Shown: positions 7,894 to 17,384 of the stretch, piece after piece
How the letters are laid out: every line of letters starts with the position of its first letter
Position numbering within the stretch: the first letter of the stretch is position 1
Assembly (NCBI RefSeq): GCF_010993975.1
Contig: NZ_JAACZO010000006.1
Coordinates: 1-64,000 of the forward strand
Length of the DNA: 64,000 nucleotides
Direction: 5' to 3'
DNA from: Halomonas faecis
GTDB lineage: Bacteria > Pseudomonadota > Gammaproteobacteria > Pseudomonadales > Halomonadaceae
Translations under genes and position numbers: made by a program
Notes under the pieces: generated by a model
The model's input: only the letters and a program-made list of their open reading frames with translations
What the model was told of the DNA's origin: nothing
Databases searched by the model: none

Positions 7894-8988
7894 ATGATCG
7901 AGACAACGACCAATTCACTCGCCACTTTCGATTCCGATGAGGCGAAATGGGCGGCGGTACTGGCCCGCGATGCCGCGGCGGACGATGCTTTCGTCTATGC
8001 GGTGCGCACCACCGGGATCTATTGCCGCCCTATCTGCGCCTCGCGCCGGCCACGGCGTGAAAACGCCGAGTTCCATGCCGATGGGCCGGCAGCCGAGCGG
8101 GCCGGCTATCGGCCTTGCCAGCGCTGCCGGCCTCAGGAAATCTCGCTGGCTCAGCGTCATGCTGCGAGCGTTGCCCGCGCATGCCGGCTCATCGAAGCCT
8201 CCGACGAACTTCCTTCGCTCGACGAGCTGGCGCAGGTCGCGGGCCTCAGCCGTTTCCATTTTCACCGCGTGTTCAAGTCGACCACGGGCCTGACGCCCAA
8301 GGCTTATGCCGTGGCGCAGCGTGCCGAGCGGGTGCGGGCCGAACTGCTGACCCGCGAAACGGTGACCGAGGCGATTTATGACGCGGGCTTCAACTCCAGC
8401 GGACGCTTCTACGCCGCTGCCACCCATATGCTCGGCATGACGCCGCAGCGCTACCGTTCGGGAGGGGAGGGCATGGAGATTCGTTTTGCCCTGGGAGAGT
8501 GTTCGCTCGGAACCATTCTGGTAGCGGCCAGTGAAAAGGGCATTTGCGCCATTTCGCTGGGGGACGATCCGGAACGACTGCTGGAGGAGTTCCAGGAGCG
8601 CTTCGCCAACGCCATCCTGGTACCGGGGGGCAAGGATTTCGATGCCTGGGTGGCTCGGGTAGTGGGCTTCGTCGAGGCGCCCCACGTCGGGTTGTCGCTA
8701 CCGTTGGACATTCGTGGCACCGCCTTTCAGCAGCGGGTCTGGCAGGCGCTGACCGAGATCCCCGTGGGAACGACGATCAGCTATGCCGAGCTGGCGGAGC
8801 GCATCGGTTCTCCCCGAGCGGTGCGCGCCGTGGCCAGTGCCTGCGCGTCCAATACCATTGCGCTAGCCATTCCCTGCCACCGGGTGGTGCGCAGTGACGG
8901 AGCGCTCTCGGGCTACCGCTGGGGCGTCAAGAGGAAGCGTGCCCTTCTCGAGCGGGAGCAGGATCACGAACTCGCGGGCGGTTCGTGA
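7894..8988 (+). CDS. ada: Ada: methylphosphotriester/O6-methylguanine repair protein and regulator
   Basis: 364 residues with all three Ada parts. The N-terminal zinc domain has C44, C48, C75 and C78 (GIYCRPIC and RPCQRC); C44 is the expected acceptor of methyl groups from DNA phosphotriesters, which switches the protein to an activator. An AraC-type helix-turn-helix follows (about 95-190; DELAQVAGLSRFHFHRVFK). The C-terminal methyltransferase domain carries the active site PCHRV with C328, which takes methyl groups from O6-methylguanine. It is complete. Its 3' end overlaps the convergent Lrp gene by 25 bases. No alkA or alkB lies beside it. Confidence 0.95.
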   Translation: MIETTTNSLATFDSDEAKWAAVLARDAAADDAFVYAVRTTGIYCRPICASRRPRRENAEFHADGPAAERAGYRPCQRCRPQEISLAQRHAASVARACRLIEASDELPSLDELAQVAGLSRFHFHRVFKSTTGLTPKAYAVAQRAERVRAELLTRETVTEAIYDAGFNSSGRFYAAATHMLGMTPQRYRSGGEGMEIRFALGECSLGTILVAASEKGICAISLGDDPERLLEEFQERFANAILVPGGKDFDAWVARVVGFVEAPHVGLSLPLDIRGTAFQQRVWQALTEIPVGTTISYAELAERIGSPRAVRAVASACASNTIALAIPCHRVVRSDGALSGYRWGVKRKRALLEREQDHELAGGS

Positions 8989-9509
8989 ACCGCCTCCTCC
9001 AACTGACCAGAGATGCCCGCCTGTGGCGTGCGTTCCAGGTAGGTGGAGAGCACCACGTAGCTGCGTGTGGCTTTTACGCTCGGCAGCGCATAGAGCCGGG
9101 CGAGCAGGCCCTCCAGGGCGCGGCTGCTGGCGCAGCGCACCTTGAGCAGCATGCAGGCGTCGCCAGCCACCGAATGGATCTCCTCGACCTCCGGTAACTC
9201 CGAGAGCGCCAGCAGGTCCTGGGTCTTGCCCCATCCGGTGGAGTCGACGTGCACGAAGGCCAGGAATGGCTTGCCCATCTTGGGGCCGTCCAGCATCGCT
9301 ACCGTGCCGCGAATGCGCCCCGTTGCACGCAGCCGCTTGACCCGCTCATGCACGGCAGGGGCCGAGAGTCCGGCGCGATTGCCCAGTTCGGCGTAGCTGA
9401 GCCCGGCGTCCACGGCCAGCTCGCCTAATATTTTTCGGTCGAAGGTGTCCAGCGGGCGCGTCTCCTGGCTCTTGCCCCGAACGATTTCTGTTTTTTCAAA
9501 GTTCGGCAT
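8964..9509 (-). CDS. Lrp/AsnC-family regulator
   Basis: 181 residues: a winged helix in the N-terminal third (LDTFDRKILGELAVDAGLSY in the first helices, then ELGNRAGLSAPAVHERVKRL) and an AsnC/RAM effector domain (about 80-165). It is divergent from an MFS gene across 67 bases that contain a near-perfect dyad, the usual arrangement for a local Lrp regulator controlling an exporter. Members beside exporters often respond to amino acids. The 17-residue N-terminal extension before the winged helix is not typical, so a start a little downstream cannot be excluded. Confidence 0.87.
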   Translation of the reverse strand: MPNFEKTEIVRGKSQETRPLDTFDRKILGELAVDAGLSYAELGNRAGLSAPAVHERVKRLRATGRIRGTVAMLDGPKMGKPFLAFVHVDSTGWGKTQDLLALSELPEVEEIHSVAGDACMLLKVRCASSRALEGLLARLYALPSVKATRSYVVLSTYLERTPQAGISGQLEEAVHEPPASS

Positions 9510-9525
9510 TTTCGCAATTGCTCCG

Positions 9526-9565
9526 AATGAAATTCCTTTCTTGAATGTTAGTGTCGAACTTCATT
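9526..9565. promoter_or_regulatory. Candidate Lrp operator between divergent genes
   Basis: AATGAAATTC (9526-9535) and GAACTTCATT (9556-9565) form an interrupted dyad with 9 of 10 paired positions and a 20-base interval. It lies between the start codons of the Lrp gene (9509) and the MFS gene (9577). Confidence 0.5.
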
Positions 9566-9576
9566 TGGAGAAAGCC

Positions 9577-10728
9577 GTGATTACTCGTCACCTTATTCTG
9601 CTGACTGCCGCCATTGCCGTGATCGGTGCCAATTCGTTGGTGCTGAGCCCCATTGCCGCTTCGGTGGCGAGAGCGTTCCCGGGCGCTGGCGCTGCCGATG
9701 TCATGACGGCTGCTGCTTTCTATGGCTTGGCCACGGCGGGAAGCGCGCTCTTCCTGGCTTCGATAGCCGACCGTATCGGTGCCGAGCGGGCGCTGGTGCG
9801 GGCCCTGTCGGTGCTGGCGGCGGCGCTGGCGCTGGCGGGCAGCGCGCCCACGCTGACGATCCTGATCGGGGCTCAGGCTCTGGCCGGGTTGGCAGCCGGT
9901 GTGGCGCTGCCGGCTATCTATACCTTGACTGCTCAAGTAGCCACGAAGGGGCGCGAGAGCGAAACCCTGAGCTTCGTGCTCACGGGCTGGACGCTGAGTC
10001 TGGTAGCGGGCGTCAGCCTGTCGGCGGTGCTGGCCGATATCGTGCACTGGCGAGCCGTCTTTACGCTGCTGGCACTGGCGGCGGTCGTGCTGGCCCTGGG
10101 CGTGGTTCGCTGCCGAGAGTGGGGGAGCGTGCGAGCCGTCATGCCGACATCGCCGCTGACGGCACTGCGTGTACCCGGCGTGCTGGGCGTACTGCTCAAT
10201 GTGGCGGCCTTCATGACGGCGTTCTATGGTCTGTACAGCTATCTCGGCCCGCATGTCAGTGACGTGCTGAAGGCTTCGACCACCTTCGCCGGGCTGACGA
10301 TTGCCGTTTATGGCGCCGGTTTCGGCATCGCCGCACCGCTGGGACGCTGGGTCGATCGGCACGAGATGAGTACGGTGGCTTGCGTGGCCTTTGCCGGCCT
10401 GATCCTCGTCTATCTGGGGTTGATGGCGTCGACGGCGTTGCCCCTCGTTCTGCTGGTTCTCTGCCTGGCTTGGGGTATCGCCAACCATGTCGGTCTCAAC
10501 CTGCTGCTGTGTCGCCTGGGGGAGCTCGATCCTAACCAGCGAGGCGCCATCATGGGACTGTACAGTGCCATTACCTACCTGTGCGTCTTCGTCGGGGCGC
10601 TGCTCTACCGGCCGATCTTCACCCACTTCGGTTTCGCCGCCTGTGCCTGGGCCTCGGCGATGCTGGTGCTGCCCTCGCTGGGCTGGGCGGTGGAGCAGCG
10701 GCGCAGAAAACAGGCTGCGTTGGAGTAG
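9577..10728 (+). CDS. MFS transporter, probably controlled by the divergent Lrp protein
   Basis: 383 residues, twelve hydrophobic helices, with the MFS loop motif seen as ADRIGAERALV between helices 2 and 3. The protein resembles the AraJ/Bcr-like drug or metabolite exporters of the inner membrane. The open frame extends upstream into the Lrp gene, but the GTG at 9577 follows TTTGGAG by six bases and gives the expected N-terminus ITRHLILLTAAIAVIGANSL. Substrate is unknown; amino-acid export would fit an Lrp partner. Confidence 0.82.
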   Translation: MITRHLILLTAAIAVIGANSLVLSPIAASVARAFPGAGAADVMTAAAFYGLATAGSALFLASIADRIGAERALVRALSVLAAALALAGSAPTLTILIGAQALAGLAAGVALPAIYTLTAQVATKGRESETLSFVLTGWTLSLVAGVSLSAVLADIVHWRAVFTLLALAAVVLALGVVRCREWGSVRAVMPTSPLTALRVPGVLGVLLNVAAFMTAFYGLYSYLGPHVSDVLKASTTFAGLTIAVYGAGFGIAAPLGRWVDRHEMSTVACVAFAGLILVYLGLMASTALPLVLLVLCLAWGIANHVGLNLLLCRLGELDPNQRGAIMGLYSAITYLCVFVGALLYRPIFTHFGFAACAWASAMLVLPSLGWAVEQRRRKQAALE

Positions 10729-10912
10729 AGTGCGCTGATATCTAAACGCGACAGACGATCCTGACTTGCGCGCCGGCTTCAGGGCCGGCACATGGATCGA
10801 TCATGCGGGATCAGACATTCGGCTCGTCGAATCCAGCTTTATGGCGGGCCTGGCGGCCAGAATACCGCGTAGCCGCGCCACGCCCGCTCTGCCGATTCCT
10901 CGAATCGTTAGC

Positions 10913-11335
10913 CTACAGGCGCCAGCGCAGGATCACGGTGGCCACCATGTGGGTGAGGCCGCCGACGAAGCAGACTAGGGTGAAGGCACCCGGTGTGCCG
11001 CGGGCGATCTCCCACAAGAAGCCTGCCAGGGCCACGGCCAGTACGGCGAAATAGGCCGCCGCGAGGGCGCGCAATTGAATGAAGGCATGGCGTTCATCCA
11101 GCGGCGGGTCGTGGCTGAGCACCTGAACCGACTCGAAGCGCTGGCCGAAGCGCATGACCGCCGCGTAGAGCAGCATGATGGCGAACATCGCCAGGCCGAT
11201 GCCAGGCGCGTCCGCGGCCAGCCAGGAGACCAGGAACATCGTCAGCCCCAGGGCGATGCCGACGAGGGGAACGGTCAGCGGGCGCCGTTTGGTCGATGGC
11301 GCGCGGGGGGCGTCGCCTCTATGCGTGTCGATCAT
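10913..11335 (-). CDS. Small four-helix membrane protein partnered with an XRE regulator
   Basis: 140 residues with four hydrophobic segments (about 25-45, 50-70, 92-112 and 118-136), charged ends and no signal peptide. It begins inside the end of the upstream XRE gene (17-base overlap), so the two are co-translated. Small HTH plus small multi-helix membrane protein (DUF2178-like) pairs are common in bacteria; their function is not known. The open frame extends upstream but the ATG at 11335 gives a sensible N-terminus. Confidence 0.75.
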   Translation of the reverse strand: MIDTHRGDAPRAPSTKRRPLTVPLVGIALGLTMFLVSWLAADAPGIGLAMFAIMLLYAAVMRFGQRFESVQVLSHDPPLDERHAFIQLRALAAAYFAVLAVALAGFLWEIARGTPGAFTLVCFVGGLTHMVATVILRWRL

Positions 11336-11516
11336 CGAATACCTCCTCGACGGGCTTGCCGAAGAATCGCGCCAGGTTGAGGGCCAACGGCAAGGAGGGG
11401 ACGTAGCGGCCGACTTCGATGGAGTTGATGGTGTTACGCGACACGCCCATGGCATCGGCCAGAGCCGCCTGAGTCATACCCTTCGCCTTGCGCAGGGCGC
11501 GAACGTGATTGATCAT
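11319..11516 (-). CDS. XRE-type helix-turn-helix regulator (short form)
   Basis: 65 residues, almost entirely a single Cro/CI-type DNA-binding domain: MTQAALADAMGVSRNTINSI forms the helix-turn-helix and RYVPSLPLALNLARFFGKP the following helices, ending in EEVFDD. Length and sequence fit the YozG/PHA01976-like short regulators that accompany small membrane proteins. The ATG at 11516 is chosen because the family starts there, although no Shine-Dalgarno is present; two similar palindromes lie directly before it. Confidence 0.85.
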   Translation of the reverse strand: MINHVRALRKAKGMTQAALADAMGVSRNTINSIEVGRYVPSLPLALNLARFFGKPVEEVFDDRHA

Positions 11517-11564
11517 GAGACAAGCCTGCTTGTCATGGAGCGAAGTGTCAAGCCTACTTGGCAT
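11517..11564. promoter_or_regulatory. Two tandem operators for the XRE regulator
   Basis: GACAAGCCTGCTTGTC (11519-11534) and TGTCAAGCCTACTTGGCA (11546-11563) share the core CAAGCCTxCTTG and have centres 28 bases apart. They lie immediately upstream of the regulator's start codon, consistent with cooperative autorepression. Confidence 0.6.
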
Positions 11565-11748
11565 GTGGAAGAGCACTGAGTCGTGCGGTTTTGACGGCCA
11601 TGACTCGATAGGAGGTGGCGGTGTCGAACGAATCGAAAGGCGGCGCCCGAGCTTGTCTTGATGAATATCAATATTTCTGAGGGTGAGCCTTATACCCGCG
11701 TATCGGATAGACTCTCATGCAATGTCTCGACGCGAGTAAGGCTATGTC

Positions 11749-14700
11749 ATGAGGGAGCTTTCAGCGGTGGTGCCGGAGCCGGAGCCGGTGGTCGGAGGGA
11801 GACAGCGCACGTTTCGGTGGCGCGCCATCTGTCTCTATCTGTTGGCGGTGGCCGTGATGGTCGCCACCCTGGCATGGGTACTGGTCGACCAGTACCGGCG
11901 CGACCTCGAGGATGGCAAGGCAGAGCTGCAAGCACGGGCGGACATGGTCGCCGAGTGGGTGGCCGGTTACTTTGCGCTGAGCGAACATTCGTTGAATGGC
12001 ATGGTGCAATGGCTGCAAGAGTCCTATGTGGAGGGCAACGACGGGGAGGCTTTCGCGCCACGGCAGCTGGCGTCGTTTCTGGCCGGGCGACGCGACAGCA
12101 TCGACTTCGTCGATGAACTGAGCCACGTCGACTCTCAGGGTCGCGTGGTGGCTTCCTCCAGCAGCGTGCTGCCGCCGGGGTTCGATGTCAGCGAGCGGCT
12201 CTTCTTTCGTCCTTTCCAGCAAGATTCAGACCGCCAGGAAACGGTGACGCCACTTTACTGGTCGTCGCTTTCGCAGGCTTTCCGGGTGGTGCATGCCCGT
12301 CGTCTGGAAGGCGGCGATGGTACCTTTCAGGGGGTCGTCCTGAGTCAGCTCGATCCGTCGATTTTCAGCGCAGCGCTGGAGCGGCTGAGCATGACGGCCG
12401 GAGAAAGCATTGCCATCCTCGACGGCAACATGCAGCTGGTGGCCCGTCGGCCGGTGTTCGGACCTCAAAACGAGGACGGCGTGTTGGGCATACAGGTCGA
12501 GGAGCCTCACACCCGCGACTTCATCGATAGTGGCGAAACGAGCACCAGCGTGCGTGTACCATCGCCATTGGATGGCGTCGAGCGGCTCTACTGGATGCAG
12601 CGCGTCGCGGACATCCCTTATGCAGTCGTCGTGGGGGCAGAAACGGAGGTGCTGCTGGCCGGCTGGCGGCAACGTGCCTGGGGCCTCAGTGGGCTGGCGT
12701 TGCTGGTGGCGCTGCTGGGCGGCGTGGTGGTACGCCACTATTTCCGCCGGCTGGACATGGAGTCGGTGTTGCACCAGAGGCTGCTGGAGCGTGAGCGCGC
12801 GCAGCGCGAGGTGGAGAATCGCGAATCGCGTCTGGCTGCCTTGGTTTCCTCGCTCCAGGACATGATTTTCGTGTTCGATGCGGTGGGGCGGTTCGTCTAC
12901 GTGCATGCGCCCGACCGCAGTCAACTGATGCTCGATCCAAGCCAGGTGCTCGAGCGCCACTATCGCGACGTCTTGCCTCCTTTCATGGCCAAGCCGCTGG
13001 ATAAGGCGTTCACGACCCTGCAGACCGATGACCGGCCGCTGGAATACGATTATCAACTGACCCTGGACGGCCAGACTCGCGACTATCATGCGGTCGTCAG
13101 CCCGCTCGCCGAGCATGGCGATACGTTCAGCGGCGTGTTGGCGTTGGTGCGCGACGTGACACAGGCTCGTGCCACCGAGGCTCAGCTACGCATCGCCGCC
13201 ACGGCATTCGAGACGCATCTCGGCATGATGATCACCGACGCTGAGGGCTCCATCCTCAAGGTCAACGATACCTTCACCCGGATCACTGGCTATTCCCAGG
13301 AAGAGATCGTGGGGCAGGGCATTCGACTGCTGCAGTCAGATCAGCACGATGAGCGGTTCTACGAGCAGCTGTGGGCGAACGTCAGGGAGCAAGGCAGTTG
13401 GCAGGGCGAGATCTGGAACCGCCGCCGCAACGGCGAGCTGTTCCCCGAGTGGCTGACCATCAGTGCGGTGCGTAACGAGAGTGGCGAGTTGACGCACTTG
13501 GTGGCGACTTTCAGCGACATCAGCGAGCGCAAGGCCGCCGAAGAGGAGATCCATCAACTCGCGTTCTTCGATTCGCTCACTGGCTTGGCCAACCGGCGTC
13601 AACTGCAGGATCACCTCGATGCCGCGCTCAGGGAAAGCCAGCGCAATGATCAGTACACGGCGCTGCTGTTCATCGACATCGACAACTTCAAGCAGGTCAA
13701 CGATACCCTGGGCCACCATCAGGGCGATCGGTTGCTGCAGTACGTGGCCAAGCGGCTGGGTGGAATGCTGCGCAAGACCGACACCCTGGCGCGCATCGGT
13801 GGCGACGAGTTCGCCGTGCTGCTGCGAGGCTTGGGGACCGATCAGGACGGTGCGGCCGGCATCGCCGAGCGGGTAGCCAACAAGCTGCTGATGGTACTCC
13901 CCTCTCCTTGCTGGCTGGAGGGGGAGAGCGTCAAGGTGACCGGCAGCATCGGCATCACTCTCTGTCACGGTCGGGAAGTCGACGGCAGCGTGCTTTTCCA
14001 GCAGGCGGATATGGCGCTGTTCCAGGCCAAGGATGCCGGACGCAACACCTTGAGCTTCTTCGATCCGGAAATGCAGGCACGGCTCCAGGCCCGTGCCGGC
14101 TTGGAGAACGACCTGCGCCGAGCCTTGACGCGTCGTGAATTTCAGCTGCATTACCAGGTGCAGGTGGATGCGGCAGGCGGTGTCACCGGCGTCGAAGCGC
14201 TGTTGCGTTGGTTTCATTCCGTGCGGGGGTGGGTATCGCCGGCCGACTTCATTCCCCTGGCCGAGTCCAGTCGGCTAATCATCGAGATCGGCGATTGGGT
14301 GTTGGAAACCGCCTGTCGCCAGTTGGCCGCCTGGGCGCGAGATCCTGCCACGGCCGGTTTGAGCCTCTCGGTCAACGTCAGTCCACAGCAGTTTCGCGAG
14401 CCCGGTTTCGTGGCTCGGGTGACGTCCCTGATCGAAGAGAGCGGTGCCCCGCCCGAACGGCTGGAGCTGGAAGTGACCGAGAGCCTGTTCGTCGAACACC
14501 CCGACGAGGCTCACGATATCATGCTGTGTCTCAAGGCCCGGGGGGTGACCTTCGCTCTGGATGACTACGGCACCGGCTATTCGTCGCTGGCCTATCTCAA
14601 GCGGTTGCCCCTGGACAAACTGAAGATCGACCAGTCCTTCGTGCGCGACCTGCTGGAGGACGAGGCGAGCGCAGCCATCGTCGCCAGCACCATCGCGCTC

Positions 14701-14850
14701 TCCCACAGCCTGCACCTGGCGGTGATCGCCGAAGGCGTCGAGACCCCGGCGCAGCGCGACTGGTTGGCCGCACACGGCTGCGAGCACTACCAGGGGTTTC
14801 TGTTCGGTCGGCCCATGCCGGTCGATGCCCTCGACCTGCCGAGAGACTGA
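11749..14850 (+). CDS. Membrane sensor GGDEF-EAL protein with extracytoplasmic domain and PAS domains
   Basis: 1033 residues: a first membrane helix (about 25-47), a periplasmic dCACHE-like sensor (about 50-300), a second helix (about 308-328), a coiled linker, two PAS domains (about 355-470 and 475-600), a GGDEF domain (about 605-770; RIGGDEFAVLL at about 682 keeps the catalytic signature) and an EAL domain (about 785-1030; GVEALLRW, DDYGTGYSSLAYL and KIDQSFVRDL present). Both catalytic signatures look intact, so it could make or break cyclic di-GMP in response to an external signal. It stands alone between the XRE gene and the MgtC-like gene. The ATG at 11749 gives a plausible cytoplasmic N-terminus. 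Confidence 0.93.
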   Translation: MRELSAVVPEPEPVVGGRQRTFRWRAICLYLLAVAVMVATLAWVLVDQYRRDLEDGKAELQARADMVAEWVAGYFALSEHSLNGMVQWLQESYVEGNDGEAFAPRQLASFLAGRRDSIDFVDELSHVDSQGRVVASSSSVLPPGFDVSERLFFRPFQQDSDRQETVTPLYWSSLSQAFRVVHARRLEGGDGTFQGVVLSQLDPSIFSAALERLSMTAGESIAILDGNMQLVARRPVFGPQNEDGVLGIQVEEPHTRDFIDSGETSTSVRVPSPLDGVERLYWMQRVADIPYAVVVGAETEVLLAGWRQRAWGLSGLALLVALLGGVVVRHYFRRLDMESVLHQRLLERERAQREVENRESRLAALVSSLQDMIFVFDAVGRFVYVHAPDRSQLMLDPSQVLERHYRDVLPPFMAKPLDKAFTTLQTDDRPLEYDYQLTLDGQTRDYHAVVSPLAEHGDTFSGVLALVRDVTQARATEAQLRIAATAFETHLGMMITDAEGSILKVNDTFTRITGYSQEEIVGQGIRLLQSDQHDERFYEQLWANVREQGSWQGEIWNRRRNGELFPEWLTISAVRNESGELTHLVATFSDISERKAAEEEIHQLAFFDSLTGLANRRQLQDHLDAALRESQRNDQYTALLFIDIDNFKQVNDTLGHHQGDRLLQYVAKRLGGMLRKTDTLARIGGDEFAVLLRGLGTDQDGAAGIAERVANKLLMVLPSPCWLEGESVKVTGSIGITLCHGREVDGSVLFQQADMALFQAKDAGRNTLSFFDPEMQARLQARAGLENDLRRALTRREFQLHYQVQVDAAGGVTGVEALLRWFHSVRGWVSPADFIPLAESSRLIIEIGDWVLETACRQLAAWARDPATAGLSLSVNVSPQQFREPGFVARVTSLIEESGAPPERLELEVTESLFVEHPDEAHDIMLCLKARGVTFALDDYGTGYSSLAYLKRLPLDKLKIDQSFVRDLLEDEASAAIVASTIALSHSLHLAVIAEGVETPAQRDWLAAHGCEHYQGFLFGRPMPVDALDLPRD

Positions 14851-14867
14851 GTGTTCTGGTGTTGACA

Positions 14868-14884
14868 GGCCCTCTCAGAGGGCC
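14868..14884. terminator. Hairpin between convergent genes
   Basis: GGCCCTC TCA GAGGGCC, a perfect seven-base stem whose loop is the stop codon of the leftward MgtC-like gene. It may serve both converging transcripts; no T run follows. Confidence 0.4.
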
Positions 14885-16164
14885 GCCCCCCACCAGGCCA
14901 GCAGCAGCCCCACCAGGAGCGAGGCGATCATGGGCGCGGCGACGTGACGGGCGAGCTGGCGGGTACCGAAGCCGGCGGCGAGCCCCGCCTTGACCAAGTT
15001 GTTCACGGCAGCGGCGATGACGATGCCCACCACCGCCGTGTCGGCATCGACTCGCCCCAATGACATGCGGGTCAACGACAGGGTGATGGCGTCCACGTCG
15101 GCAACGCCCGATGACGCCGCCAGCAGGTAGATGCCGGCTTCGCCGAGCCATTCGCGCAGCCATTCGCCGAGCACCATGATCAGGGCCAGCAAGGCCCCGA
15201 AGAGCAGGGCGGCGCGCAGCTCCAGCGGGTTCTGGGTCAGCTGAGGTCGGTCGACCTTGAGCTTGCGTCGCTGGGTCCACCAAAGCAGCAGCGCCGGCAC
15301 GTAGAGCGCCAGCCCCATCACGGTGATCGGCAGCAGCAGCTCGGGCAGCAGGCCCGGGCTGATCACGGCGGCATACAGCAGAATGCGCGGAAACATGGTG
15401 CCGCAGGCGAGCAGCACTCCGGCGGCGAGCATCGTGCCAAGGGCGGGCAGTTGGTGCGACTGACGGGAGAAGTGCAGGGTCAAGGCGGTGGAGGAACTGA
15501 GTCCGGCAAACAGCCCGGTGAAGAGAATGCCCTTTTCGGCGCCGCCGACGCGGATGGCGAAATAGCCGACGAAGGAGATCGCGGCGATCATCACCACCAG
15601 CCACCAGATCTCATAGGGGTTGAGCACCCCGCCGGGGCCCATGCCGCGGTCGGGCAGCAGTGGCAACATCACCGCGGTGATCAGCAACAGCTTGAGGCCG
15701 GCATCCAGCTCATGGGACTGCAGTTGATTCAACAGCCCGTGTATCTCGCGCTTGTTGTCGAGGATCACCGCCGTGATCACCGCGCCGGCGGTGGCCAGAG
15801 CCAGGTCGATGGCCACGGCGATGGCCCCGAAGCAGAAGGTGAGCAGCAGCCCGATGAGCCCGGTGATGCTGAAGTCCCGGCTCTCCGTCATGCGCGCTCG
15901 CCATGCCACCAGGCTGATGCCGGCCACGGCCACGAAGATCAGCGGAAAGGACCACTGGCTCACCTCGGCGGAGAGCAGCGCGGCGATGCCGCCGAGCAGC
16001 CCCACCAGGGCATGAGTGCGGACGCCGGCCACGCGTTCGCCGGCTTGCTGCTCGCGGGCCACCCAGCCGCGCTCGATACCGATCAGTGCGCCCAGCAGCA
16101 GCGCCACCGTCAGTTGGATGACGGCTTCGTTGGCGGTGACGAACTGGCTGGCGACGTCGTCCAT
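14875..16164 (-). CDS. MgtC/SapB and DUF4010 membrane protein
   Basis: 429 residues, about twelve hydrophobic segments. The N-terminal 140 residues are MgtC/SapB-like (ALLLGALIGIERGW, THALVGLLGG); the rest is a DUF4010 region (about 185-425) with FTGLFAGLSSSTALTLHFSR and SSGVADVDAITLSL. These double-domain inner-membrane proteins are widespread but their transported substrate, if any, is not established; MgtC itself modulates F-ATPase and magnesium physiology in pathogens. It is a single gene, read opposite to the upstream GGDEF-EAL gene. Confidence 0.87.
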   Translation of the reverse strand: MDDVASQFVTANEAVIQLTVALLLGALIGIERGWVAREQQAGERVAGVRTHALVGLLGGIAALLSAEVSQWSFPLIFVAVAGISLVAWRARMTESRDFSITGLIGLLLTFCFGAIAVAIDLALATAGAVITAVILDNKREIHGLLNQLQSHELDAGLKLLLITAVMLPLLPDRGMGPGGVLNPYEIWWLVVMIAAISFVGYFAIRVGGAEKGILFTGLFAGLSSSTALTLHFSRQSHQLPALGTMLAAGVLLACGTMFPRILLYAAVISPGLLPELLLPITVMGLALYVPALLLWWTQRRKLKVDRPQLTQNPLELRAALLFGALLALIMVLGEWLREWLGEAGIYLLAASSGVADVDAITLSLTRMSLGRVDADTAVVGIVIAAAVNNLVKAGLAAGFGTRQLARHVAAPMIASLLVGLLLAWWGAAL

Positions 16165-16248
16165 GGCGGGCGGTCGGCGCTCCTTGGCGGTGGCTGAAGG
16201 CCGGGATCTTCATGGTGACCCGCAGCGTGGGCGACTGCAACGTTGCCG

Positions 16249-17091
16249 CTACCCCAGCTGAGCGCGCAGCCAGGCGATCTCATCCGCCCAGATCGCCGGT
16301 TCGATGGTCTCCAGCACCAGCGGGATCTCGTCGATGCGCGGGTCGCGCATGATCGTGGTGAAGGCATCGAGCCCGATGTTGCCCTGGCCCAGGCTGTGGT
16401 GACGATCGACACGGCTGGCGTACTCGCTCTTGGCATCGTTGAGGTGCATGCCGCGCAGGTACTCGAAACCGACTACCTCGCCAAACTCATCGAGCGTGGC
16501 GGTGCAGGCCTGGGGCGTGCGCAGGTCGTAGCCGGCGGCAAAGGCATGGCAGGTGTCGATGCACACTCCGACCCGCGACTTGTCATCGACCTGCTCGATG
16601 ATCTCGGCCAGGTGCTCGAAGCGCCAGCCCAGGTTGGTGCCCTGACCGGCCGTGTTCTCGATCACCGCGGTGACGCCCCGGGTTCGATCCAGAACGAGAT
16701 TGATCGACTCGGCGATGCGCGTCAGGCATTCGGCCTCGCTGATCTTCTTGAGATGGCTGCCGGGGTGGAAGTTGAGCAGCGTCAAGCCCAGCTGTTCGCA
16801 GCGCTGCATCTCGTCGAGAAAGGCGTCGCGCGACTTGGCCAGACCGGCGGCATCGGGGTGGCCGAGATTGATCAGGTAGCTGTCGTGGGGAAGGATCTGG
16901 CCGGGCCCGAAGCCGTGCTCGCGGCAGGCAGCCCGGAAGGCCTCGATGGCCTCGTCGGTCAGGGGCTTGGCCCGCCACTGGCGCTGGTTCTTGGTGAACA
17001 GGGCAAAGGCATCGGCGCCGATTTCCACGGCGCGCTCGACCGCCTTGTCGGGGCCGCCCGCGGCGCTGACATGGGCTCCTAGGTATTTCAT
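16249..17091 (-). CDS. nfo: Endonuclease IV (AP endonuclease)
   Basis: 280 residues, the normal length of Nfo. It cuts abasic DNA 5' to the lesion using three zinc ions in a TIM barrel. Metal ligands are visible in [36 protein letters not shown] and [14 protein letters not shown]. The ATG at 17091 gives the family N-terminus [13 protein letters not shown]; the longer open frame upstream is not used. It is transcribed leftward in the same direction as the MgtC-like gene, 84 bases apart. Confidence 0.95.
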   Translation of the reverse strand: MKYLGAHVSAAGGPDKAVERAVEIGADAFALFTKNQRQWRAKPLTDEAIEAFRAACREHGFGPGQILPHDSYLINLGHPDAAGLAKSRDAFLDEMQRCEQLGLTLLNFHPGSHLKKISEAECLTRIAESINLVLDRTRGVTAVIENTAGQGTNLGWRFEHLAEIIEQVDDKSRVGVCIDTCHAFAAGYDLRTPQACTATLDEFGEVVGFEYLRGMHLNDAKSEYASRVDRHHSLGQGNIGLDAFTTIMRDPRIDEIPLVLETIEPAIWADEIAWLRAQLG

Positions 17092-17384
17092 GGCGCTATT
17101 CCTGCACGCGAAGTGGGAGGGTCGGCAGGGTAACACGCCGGAAGGTTGGCCATGAGGTGGAAGGTGAATTCAGACAATAGTGCCATCAGCATAGCCAGCG
17201 CTGCACGGCTTGAATAATGCCGCGTTTCAACGCTGTTCCAGCAGTGGAAAATGGACCTTTTCGTCAGGCTCTCCTTTACTGTAGGCGAAGTGCCTTTGCT
17301 GCACTTGGCGGCCTCTTGTCCCGCTGTTGGTAGGCCGCAAAAGATAACGACAACGCTGTGGTACGCAACGAAGAGGAAACAACA

